Shown in pieces: positions 20,737 through 32,700 of a stretch of DNA of 39,581 bases; position 1 is the first letter of the stretch; each line of letters starts with the position of its first letter. Origin of the DNA: Sphacelaria rigidula (taxonomy: Eukaryota; Phaeophyceae; Sphacelariales); NCBI GenBank assembly GCA_964200075.2, contig CAXNAA020000011.1:1-39581 (forward strand). The letters are read 5' to 3'. The translations under genes and the position numbers were made by a program. The notes under the pieces were generated by a model. That model searched no databases, was not told where the DNA came from, and was given only the letters and a program-made list of their open reading frames with translations.

Positions 20737-23700
20737 ATGGTGGAAACGCAGGGTTTGCAACCCACCCGGACTCCGTGCAATAGCGTTGCTGGGAGCCTCT
20801 GGGTATTCTCCTGCCTCGGACATGCATGTGTGCGTGTTAGTGACGACGAGGAGGACCGAAAAGGCTTTGCGACGGGAATCAGGCTCAACGTTCCAGACAC
20901 TGTGCTATTTGAGGACGGCTCGCCCAAATTCTGGCTCTGTACTCATGACGGCAGATTGACAAGGCGCGATGTGTGCGAGCACGTAGGCTCGAAAGAGGGC
21001 GGAGTGCTACAGAAAAGGAACAGGGAACCTTCAATTAACGAAAGCATGAGACATGTAATAGAAGGCATGGCCCTTTTTTGGCACCGGAGCAACAGCAAGT
21101 CGACCTCGGGTACCTGCAGTCCCGTCTGCGTGGTACGCAATCTTATACGAACATTTGTATCCAGAAATACAAAGGCCGGACAGCCGGCGCCATAATGACG
21201 TCGTCTCTGTTTTCAAACTCCTTCACGAGTGGTATCAGCTATAGTACCCCAAATTCGAAATGGTCACGGCCTAAGTCGGGATTTTTCCCGCGTATACTCT
21301 TCGATGGATCTTGAATTTTCTAGCGTCAGTAGACTTTAGTGAAATAAATGGATCATCTTCACCTCCCAGTGCCTAAGTTAGTGCTAGTCGATGTTATCGG
21401 GTGATACGAGTAGATATCCCGTTCATCAGGAGGGTGCTATTGACCGTGGAATACAGTTATTCGGCTCCATTGCAATATGTAGATAGCATTAAAAGAAAAA
21501 AAACTTTAATTTCTTCACAAATATGATGGGGACAAGCTCGATCGACCAAATATACCGAAGAGTCAGAATCTGAGCTGAAACTTGGCTGGACCCCCGATGA
21601 CCGGCCAGTCCGTAAGTCACTTAATATTGATTACAGTACCGATGATTTTTTTTTCCTGGAATGTGGATCGTACACTAGTATCTTCAGGTCCCCATGATGA
21701 GCCATCCAATCTGCTTATCGCCGCTGGGCCGTTTTGTTTTCTCGTTACCGTAGGCATGGTACGTGGACGGTGCGTGCGAGCGGCTCGAGATACGTCAACT
21801 GAGCAAGCTCTCTGCTGACTTTACCTGGAGAAACCAACTCGCAGCAGTTCAGGGCCACGTGGTCCCCAAGCACGTGGAGTACGGTCTCTACTGCGCAAGC
21901 GAAGATGTAATAAGTTTCACTCGAGCAGAGGGATTTTTCACCTTAGGTGCCCCGACATCCTACCGACCAGCAACAACAGAAGCTATACCAGGTTCCTACC
22001 GAAGCATATGTTCCTCCCATCTATTTGTAGTGCCAACCAGCCGGCGGCATTGTTGACCTAACCATCTGGCGATGGTGCTCATTTCGGCTTATTTACCATG
22101 TCTACGCAACGCAGTCATTTTGATCATGCTTCCCTCTGACGAGATGCTTGTTGGACTCTGTGCTTGTTTTGCCAGGCTATCTTTGGCTCCGCAGGAAGCA
22201 TTCGATTCGGGGCAGCCACGGTTGGTTTGAACATGCTCACTCGGGCTATTGCAAAATGCCTCCAGATTGGGCATGGCATCATGTTGGCGTCAATGAGGGC
22301 GGTGTATGTCGTCGATTCTCAGGGAATATTGTGGTTTTCGCACGCGGACTCCATTCAGACACAAGTGTCCTTTGCTCATGACCAACCGGACAAAACTGGC
22401 AAGCATGTTGCACAAGGAGTCCCAGTCGCTGCTCGCTTGGTGGCAGCGGAATTCCAATACCTGCTGCAGCGTGCGATCAGCTCGGGCATACTTTGGGAAG
22501 AGTGTTTTTCACACTTCAAGTGCAGCTCTAGTGGGTACGTGATTGAGCAAGCGGAAATGCGGGGCACTCATAGGTAGATAGTGACTGGGGAAATTCCCTT
22601 GAAGGTCGAGCGCTTAGAGCTTGGTCTGCGACACCCCTTGGGCAAACCTTTGAGTTTGGTTCTGGTTGTAGCCTCGTGCTCATTCAAAGCACTTATCTTT
22701 GCGAGGTTCGATGGCACCTCTCGCACGTTGTCCTTGACTTGGTTAACCTTTGACCACCTGGAGGATCATCTGTCGGGTAGGCATCATTTTTACTTGAAAA
22801 AAAGACCCGGAGACCCAGATGATCCATCCCGGCGGTCAATGAGATACGTTTCCCGCCTACTCTATGCTCATCTGGCCAATGTTATACCCTCTTTCGATTC
22901 AACAGGTATGTTGCATGAATACCCATAATACCATTCGGCTAACGCCTGGAACTACAGTAAGAGTTGTCAGGTAAACTGCAAGCATTGCATACCCTGAACT
23001 GAAATCAACCGGCCATGTGAGAAAAATCGGTACCTTAGACGTGACGTTTTTCAAGGTTCGGACGAATCATCGTCGGTTCGAATAACTGAATCCACGATTT
23101 TCTAGACCTTTTCTCTAGGTCTGATTGCTCGAAAGAGAGGAAAAAAGGGCCCGCTAATGAAAAAAGTTTCGACGCAATTTTTGCGCCACTCCACGTGCCT
23201 GGGGTGCGCGTACCTGGGTTGCAACGCCGGAAACAGTCCAAGGATTGATTCGTACGGTACGAATCAAATCCAACAGTAAGATCAAGTAATTTCCAGACTA
23301 ATCATCAATTCGTCAGACACTTGAAGTTTTTGATGTAGCGACACAGCCGAGACAAACACAACCCCCGTCACGTAATAGAAGCCGGATAAGCTGGGCCGCG
23401 AATGTGCTGAAACCTGAACCACCTTCAATCCGCGCGTTCTTCAAACCGTGAGAAAATGGCAGTCCGTTTTTTCTTTCGAATGCTCTATATGACAGGGCTT
23501 ACTTGTCACGAGGCCTCAGGCAACGGACCGGTACGGGCTGTTTCTCGTAACAAGCCCTGGTGTTTTGTCATGCAGATGTTGCAGAAGGGACGGCAAACTT
23601 CTCCTTGGTAGTGATGCATCCGGTTTTCTTTCGTCACCACGAGCGAGCGGCGAATATCCCCAGTGCTCTTCCACCACCATATACTTGCAAGCCTGGCCTG

Positions 23701-26700
23701 AAGCGTATCTACTTCATGGTACGTCTGCAGACGTTCACGTAGTCTAAACGCTTCATACTGACAGTCGGTTTGCACACAGTGCAGAGAGTAACACGATGTT
23801 CCCTCATTGCTATTTGCGCAGATGCGTTGACGCACACAGTCTCCAAGATGGACTTGAAAATCTCGGTATTGGCATAACGACCGATGTCGCCCACGCGTTG
23901 GTGCGATTGGTGGGGAATGACACATCGGCCTCCTTTCGACTACGTGATCTAGCGTCGTTTTGCGCGAACTATGATTCCTCGAGTGGAAGGCTGCACGGAA
24001 AACTACCATCACCGATGAATTTGGCAACAGTCAATCCTCCAGACAATCCCCACGGAGCTGATTCGACGGAGCGGGTACCGAGTATTTTAGAGCGTTCGCC
24101 CGATGGCGTTGCCGATGAGGCCATTACCAGGGGTAGTGATCCCGACTTGACGAGAGTGACCACCCCCACTGATGCGGTCAGCAGTTGTGGGCGTGGGCAG
24201 AAGTTTTCACCGCGAAAAGGGGTGAAGAACCAAAGAGTACTGAAAACAGAGGATTCCACTCAAGAGGACGCACCACCGTTTGCCTGGTTTGAGGTCAGCA
24301 AGGCTCCACATCGGATATCTGGGCCTGCGGTCGCCGCTTTTGCACGTTCAAAGCAATCAAACATCTCAAAAACAAATGGTTGGGGTGACTTGCCGTGCTG
24401 GGTAAGAGAATCCTCGAAAATGGCCCTGCGTCAGCTGATGGGACGTCATATAAGGTGAGGCATACTGCATTACGAAGTCTCATGGGTGCCTGCGCAATCA
24501 ATTGTCAATTTTTCATGGGCAGAAAGAACCATAGAGCCTTGGGCGGAGAGATGAACGAAAACGAGTATGACTTGTTGCCGCTGTAGCACACTTCGAATAC
24601 CGGGATGTGTTGTGACGGTGGTTATACCGACCATTGATACTCTTTGAAGTTGCAAACTCGACTTACCGTGTGCTAATAAATTGTATTAAACAGATCCTTG
24701 AGGCAAAAGCGCTGCAGACACCCGGCGGACTGGGTGGGTGCATCAAAACGCGAGAAAAATCTGTCCGATTGTGACGCAAAAAAAACTGTTGCGCCATCAG
24801 ATGCCCAACTCGTCACCTCTCCGATCACTCTATCCTACCGAAAGCAAGGTGGGCATGAAAGCCCTCGGTCTTCAACCGGTCGACTTGACTTCCCCCAGCA
24901 CGAACGGATACAGCATAACCGTCGCACGGAAGTATTCCAAGATACCAAAGTTCATGTGGGAGGCGGCAATATTATGTCGTACCGCTGGATCACGCGCGCA
25001 ACAGCACGACCGGGGCATAATGGCTCCGTCCTTGAGGCTACCGTGGCTCTGAGTACATCTAGAGAAGCGATGGGGCTTGCCGTAAACAGGAACGAAGATT
25101 TTCTCCTCATCATTTTACCAGATTTGTTGATGACAATGGACTCTATGGAAAGTCGTCTTGGCGGCATACTGGAGCTGAATCCCCACGGAAGACTACTTTT
25201 GGTTAGTCACTACGTCGTGGCACCCGTAGGTGCATCTGCATCCCGTACCCTCAAGTATCAGAACGATAGAATAAAAAAAAGTACACATCACGGCAACGAT
25301 GAGTTTAACCAAATTTGCATAGAAGTGAAGACTTGTCGTGTGTGCTTTTCCCTCGAAATTATTCAGCCTTATGCTCATCTGCTGTCATGGGCGAACGTCA
25401 GCTGTTCATGAAATAGGCTGGCTAGCATCATATGTACGGGAAGCTACTCTGACAAGACCTTGACGTGTACGTCACGTCGACGCCCGCCGCAATGTTACTG
25501 CAGCTCTTCCGGTTAAGGCTCACGCCATCGCATCGAAACGATGTTTGGGCAGGTGGGTTCCCTGGGGTTGCCGGGAACCAAGTGGAACAGAGGAGAAGTT
25601 CTCGATGCTCAGCTGCAATCGCGAGGGTTGAGCACCTTGCTGCTGGAGCTTGTCCAGCGAGGAGAACTGCACATCGAACCCGACCTCTGCGTCGTCATGA
25701 TGGGTCTCGGATGTGGAGCGAATGCGCTTCTTCACTTTGCAGCCACAAAACCCCTCGACCCGGACCTCGTAGTTTTGTTAGATTCAACACGGTTCCTCGT
25801 AGTCATAAATCCACTCCCTCTTGCACCGACGAGTAGCACCGAGGCTCATCAGGTGAAGCGGTCTATCCAGACACTGAAAAGAGTACTAGAGAGAGGAAAA
25901 CACCACGAGCAGCTCCAAGCCTTGACGACAGCATTCTTTTCGGACGAGTTCATATCACAGGTCAGCTCTGGCTGCCATCTACACCTCCGCAGAAAAGTAG
26001 CAACGTCGATTTTGTGCACATGGCGCTCATCTGCTTACGTTGAAGAATTTCCTAGGGCCGTTCTACAAAAGCAGCATTTTGCCGAGCGAAGTGGGGTTCT
26101 CCTGCGGCTCACACCTCCATATCGTGATGCGTTGCTGTCGGCTTAACTCTCAGCCACAATTTTGGGTTGTTCAGGTTCTAGTAGTAAGTATACCTCTTCT
26201 CGATCGCAATGCTTCCTCCAGCATGGTCGCACGAGCGTGCTGAAAGAATTCTGGTCACAAAGGCGGGGATTGAACCTCCCACGAGAAAGGAGACCGGTGT
26301 CAGCCCCCAGTATACTGAGGGCAAGGGGTAGGCGCGAAAACAAGTCAAGAAATATGAAGGACCCAACGCGGCAGCCACTCGACGGGGGAGAAACAGTACA
26401 ATGCCTGGATGGTATCCTGCATGGGGTCAGCATTGGACCGCTGTGTGCAGCTGTTAACCTACCGATCCTTCTGATTGCATCAACAAACGATGCTTTGGAC
26501 TCGTCACCGACGGCTAAGGTAAGTAGTCGCCTGAAAACGATTTGCAATTGTAACCGCGGCATAACGAGCATGGCGTTTGTTGTGACTTGAGTAGTTACAA
26601 ATCCCCACGACTCGAAATCTTTGATACAGCTGTGCCCAGTACGAACCCAGAGTTTGCCGCGATGTATTAGGAACTGCGTGACCACCTGAGTTATTTTTCG

Positions 26701-29700
26701 AGTTCCCAAGCCTGAGGTTCCTTGCCACAACTCTTCCTTACTAGCGAGTAAGTGAAACGACTTAAGCGGTATATCGGCTTGTACACGTTGTAGATTCAAC
26801 TACACTAGAGCTACGTTTGGGTGTTCGAGTAAGTACACATCTTAGAATCATGCGTATGTCATACGCTATATTGTGCCGAGGTGAAAACCGGTGGACTAAA
26901 CGGGGAGAGTGACAACTTTAGCGACACGGCATATCTGCACAAATCGTCTTCTCACGAATCGAGCCACAAGGGTTCTACTTGAGACCTGGAGCCGTCTGCA
27001 TCCCTTCGCTTCTATCGCAGCACTTTCCCATTTCATTGGACGCCCAAGAAGTGAATTCCCTATTCGATCTGGTGAACGGCCAAAAGCGCCGCAGGGTCCT
27101 AGTCCTTCCTGTCTCGGCTGGGCGAGAAGTCTTGCAGGAGGATCCCAGTCGAATACTGCAAATCCTCCTCGAGGCAATCAACGCTGCCCAGGCAAAGTCG
27201 TTCGTTGTGTCAAGGAGGAATGGGAAGCATCCCAACGAGGAACCGACAAGCGAGAACATATGGGAACGCAATGAAACGAATTCCACCGATCGCGACGTCA
27301 TGAAAGAGTTACGGCCAGGTAGTTCCGAGAGTGGCAACGAACGACGGGTCTGCGTAACGTCGGACAACCCAAGCACTGCAAGTGACAGGGAAACGGATCA
27401 AGCTGCTCACAAAACCAGGGTTGTCCATGAAGATTCATCTGTTTCTGCGACTCACGCCGCCAGGGGCAAATCGCGGCGCGCACGCGAGTTCGATCTCCGA
27501 AAGGAGCGGGCGGCCGAGCGCAAAAGGAGAAACGAGCGTCTGAGGAGGCAAGACGAGATTGCGAACTTGAGGAAGGCCAAAAACCAGATGGCGGAGCGCG
27601 GCAACGAACAAGGCGAACTAGCTGTAATGCAGCGAGAAGATGACCGGAGTAGAGCTGCGGACAATTATCTGAGGTGAACGTCGACTTGTGTGTCTCGTTC
27701 GCTAGGACCGCATTAGTTCGAGTGTAGCGTCTGCATTTCCAGTCCCGTTTTGTGATTTGAGGCAACACGCTGACGATGGACTCGACTTGCCCGAGATAAA
27801 CCGACAGCAAACATTAACTTTGTGCACCTCTATTCTGACCCCGACTATTCCCGGTTGGTGCTTGGGTTCAACTAAGTACTTATTCTTTCGTCTGGGATTC
27901 GGGTTCGGTGGTGGCAGGCTATGGCTTCGGAAGGTACGGGTGACGGTAAAAACGAAATAAGTCGCAGTTGATATGTCTTCCGAGAGAGAGCACGAACTTC
28001 AGAAATGTTACACGTTTGAGGTAAGGAATTGTAGAGGCTAATGCAGCAGTCCGCCCTTCGTCAAGCGTTGTTGTGAACTTGGTCGGGCCTTCTGCTTCCT
28101 CTCACCGAGATGTCGCCCAAGACAAGAGGCGTTTATGGGCGAACATCATTTAATTGACGACAGGAAAAACACAAAAAATATACAGTTCACTGTCGAAAGA
28201 ACGAAGCACGTATGAGGAAGGGTTTGACCGAAACAGCTGCGAGGAATTAACGCTTTCGTGGCTCCACATTTCACCACTTGCATTCACTGGTAAGCTTTAC
28301 GTATAAGCAATCCGAAAATCTGAACTTAATCCAAAGGGCAAATTCCGCTCCGCAGCAAAAGTAGATCCCAAGGAACAGAAAACCTTCATTTCCACTGCAC
28401 TCATTAAGCTTTGCTTTCCTTCGACCCACACTCCCCACTTCCAAAGAGAACTCGAAGGATGGACCTTGAGTGTTGCAGAGGCAAAAGAGCGCGCATTGGA
28501 GCTAACGGCTACCAGGGACCTGGGAGAGCGAAAACTTGCAGAGGATGATGTAGCTCGCGAGCGGGCAGCCAATCATTTGCAAAGGGTAGAACTATTTCAG
28601 CGAAAAAAATTGGACATCCTCGCAAAATGCGAGGTTGATAGCAGCAACGAAGCATTTTTTTGCGGCAAGCATGCAAGCGCTGAGCTCGCGCGTACAACCT
28701 GCGAACAGTTGATGGAACAATTGCGTTCGATTATGCTGGGAATCGTCGACACTTTTAAAATGGAGCAACTTCGCCGAGAGCAGTTGACAACGTTTGAAAC
28801 GCAATACCGGAAGCTCGAGTCAGCGCTTGGCAAGGCGGAGCGACTTCGGCGCACATACGCACGGGGCCGCACAGCAGCTGACGTACTTGGTGAAATGAAT
28901 TCACAACAATCAATCGAGATAGAAGTGACTGTTGCGAGGCAACAGGTTCAGCTCAGCAGTTATCAGTCAGTCTTGAAAGAGAGGCAGGAAGTGTGGCGCA
29001 TGGTTGTTCATCATCTGCAGAACCTGAAAATCGCGTTGCGTAACAAGCAAGAAGAGGTACGGACTACTATCGACGAGATTCGGAAAGCGGCAGCTAGTCT
29101 GAAAAAAAAATCTGGGCGACTGAAGGCTAGAAACCTAAATTTGGTTGCGCTCAGGGCTAGCGTGGATTCGAAGGTAGCCAGAACAAGACTACGCAGACAG
29201 CGCTTGGAGCACGAACAATTGAGGGTTCAAGCAAACCCCGGGTCACTTTTCGACACGGACATCTGGCAAGAGGGGGTCATGCAACGGATAGTTACGGGTA
29301 CATTGGCCGAATACTTACAGGTACGACGCGGTATCTGTGTTTTTCAATAAGGCAATGGAATAAACGAGAGTGCGGACAATTGCTTGGTCTCGAGTCTCCA
29401 TGCACGTTGCCCGTTGTCAAAATACGGAAGGGTTGGAATGCGTGATTTACTTCAGTTGCTACGGTGCTGCTGACGTGCAGGTTGAACTCGAGACCACACG
29501 TTGTTTTATCGAGGAGAGCGAGCAACACATGAAACGCATCGACGGAACACTCGAGGTCGATGCTGTGGCCGCTCAGGAGATCGGTTTGAAATCCCAAAGA
29601 CTAACGCAGATTGTACAAGCTACGGAAGTAAAACTGGACAGAGCGGCCGCAACGACGATTACGCAGCAGCTACAAGCTTCATTAAATGCAGAAGACGAGA

Positions 29701-32700
29701 TGAAAACAATCGCCGTGACACCAACACAAGATCGGATGAAGGGCAACATGGCGGACGAGGTGAGCAATTACCATGCTGTAGAACAATGTTTAATCGCGTT
29801 TTGACGTAATTTGGAATTGCACGATTTCTTCTTCATATTTCGCCTTCCCCGCCTTCTTTTGGCGAGTGGCGAGTGTTTTCGATTGCTTACCTCCTCTTCG
29901 GGTATGCCCATCTTGCGACCACGGCTGGATTCGTACAAATACAGTAGCGGATCAAGTACTGTTCATGTGGGACAATCCATTTTTTTGGTATCAAGAGTGC
30001 CTTGCCCCGCCCCCCTTCCAGCAAGTGGAGGTGCGAAAGAAGTGCGCAACTCTCAGCATACCTGATATTATACTGTTCAGATTCGCCGCAAGCCCAGCCA
30101 CGAACGGACTGTGGAGGAGAAGCGGTGGGTCGCGTTGGATATTCTTCTGAACGAGGAGCTGTACAACTCCTTATCTGCTGTCGAGCAAGAGGAGCTTCAG
30201 CTTAACGACGAATACAAAACACAGCTTCGAGCAGAGAATGTGGCCAGGATTCTGGAGCTTCCTCACGAGATACAGCTGAGCTTGCCACATCTTGCTTCAC
30301 AGGCAGAGATCGAGGCACATGGACTATTGATGAAATACACGCACGAACATGGGGATGCAGAATTCTCAAAGGCAGATGAAGGTAACCAAAGCGTGGAGAA
30401 CGTAGACACAGTGAAGACACCGTGGCAACATGAATGTTCAGCGCCCAAGCAGAAGAAGATCGTTGTGTATGAATCGATGTCCGATGTTGGCATGCAGACA
30501 ACGCACTGCCCTCAGAACTACCACGCGGTAGTGCGCATCGAAGAACGTGAGGTATACTGCTCCGCTGGCAACGTACTGGCACCCCAGCAGTCGCGCGCTC
30601 ACAGCTTCAGCATCAGAGACACGGATCCACTTTATGCTACGGACTTGACGGTGCGTGCGTGGCGTCTGAAGACGTTTCCACGGGAACACCGCAAACATAT
30701 CTGCAGCGTGAAGCACCCGAAACATTGCTTCGACGTTCGTTCGTGTTCACTAGGCTCCACGGTATGCCAGAAACACCGCAAATATACTAACGGATTGCAG
30801 ATGTACTTGGCATGTTCACCGACGATATCTGGTCTCATCAGACGTTGATTAAATTACGTCTGTAATTTGCTGCTGTCTGCCGTTGTTGCAGTCAGATTAG
30901 TCCCTACCGAACGAACGTGAATTGCCAAATACGTGCTTAAACAGGTTGTTGTCAAATTCAAAGGCTGTATGGATGTGCGGGGCTTCGGCAAGGGGAGAGT
31001 CAGTGCTGTTCTTATCCGAACGTCCACCGATGAGGGAAGCGTTCAAATTTCTGCAAAGGAGTGCGTAGGATACGCCCCCCATGGCAAGCAAACGTTGAAT
31101 ACTGGCGATCAGTTTCATCAAACGCCCGGGGCGATCGTAATTCATCACCGTCCAAGGCGTGTCTCAATAGCTTCCGGCACGTTCGATGTGTTGGTGAACG
31201 CTCTAAGTTTGACGGAATACTCTGTGCTGGTCATGGCCGGACAATGCGAACTGTGCACGAGCTTGATCGATAAACGGCTGCAGGAAGCGGAGCGTCTGAA
31301 GGTAAATATTCGCGTTTTTATTGGATTCCGTACTCGAATTGGCGGAATCGTCAGTACACATAGGCTGCAAGTCTCTCGCCAACACAGCGCTCGGTGGCAT
31401 CAACATCCGTGCTGGGCTGAAGGTAGTATTGCGAGCGAAATAGAGGACACCATTGTATACGTTCAAGGTATGTCGCCTTTAGAGTCCAGTTGACCCCGCA
31501 AAAGTGTGCGATCGGTCTCAGGTCAGCATGGGGTTGCGCCTTTAATACTGCAAATGGTAATAATTGCCGCGCTCCGGTGGTCGAATGGTACAATTGACTA
31601 CAGCAGGTGGGAATAGACGCGGGGTCGATACCCGTCAAATACGTCTAGTCTGACTTTTCTCCCGGAGGAGTCTGATTTCCGTCGTTGAAAACCTGAGGAC
31701 GTGAGTACAAAAAAAAATTGTTCGGATAAGTTTATCACACGACAACTGACGCAGTGCGGTAGTGCCGATCCAATCTGCGATACCAAAATGTAAGGCGTCT
31801 CCTCGGAGAGAGTGTGGGTTGTTAGAAGTGAGACAAAAAAACCCATCACAGTCGTGAGCGGGTCTAAAAATGGTGCTACAGCAGATCCGACACTATAACA
31901 TACGACTGGTAAATCCATTAGGTCCATGTTCTAACGCCCTACCCCCCCTGCCGTTGCGGTCTGCTTAGCAACCCCGCAGACCGCTCAGGTTGGTATCGTT
32001 GTCAGCATGGGGGATTCTCTGTAAAACATGTCCACACCCCATATATGCATCTTGATACTAGAGGGCTGATGAGACCGAAGTACGCATAACTTGGGCGCCA
32101 GACGCCTACTCTTCGATGTCGGTCGTGGTGTGCTTCAAGTTAGGGATACTGAAGTTTGATTGATTTGGCAGTGTCGCTTGCCACTCCACCTGTACCTCCC
32201 CACACGAGTCACTGCTACAGGTTCGCCTGACTAATCTCGAGGGTGAGCTGAGCGACACCTGGGAGAGCGTGCGGCTACGAGAACGTCAGTACGATGTGTG
32301 CAAAACATTAATTGCAGAAGCGGAGAAAGAATGCGAACGTTGCCAAGAAGCTATCGACGACATATGCACAGATCTTCTCACATACGACGAAGTGCCACTT
32401 ATGTCCACAGCCGGTCAAGGAGAAGCGAAGGTCGGGGAGAATAGTAACGTAAAGTCAGGAGCAAGTCATTTGGGCTCCACGACGAGTTTATCGGCCAGAT
32501 CAACAAGGTCAAGCGGTGATACTCCGTCGGATATGTCTGAAGCAGAAAGAGAAGAGACTTGGAACGAGGCTGCTGCTTTCGAGCTTGAGCACACCCACTG
32601 GGGGCGTATTTTTACAACTCGATGTCAGGAGAAGGTCAGCGTGAAGAAAGCCCTGGACCGGCTGATGAAGCTTCGTAGAGACCTCACCGCAGAGAAGGCT

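Noticed and set aside
28186-28470. In-frame TAA at 28304 between two good coding frames: stop-codon readthrough, code change or an 18-base intron (28290-28307).
   Set aside because: A normal 66 bp GT-AG intron, 28290-28355, with a pyrimidine-rich acceptor, joins the two parts in phase and removes the stop.
26260-31640. Functional tRNA genes at the two tRNA-like sites.
   Set aside because: The acceptor and anticodon stems do not pair in either.
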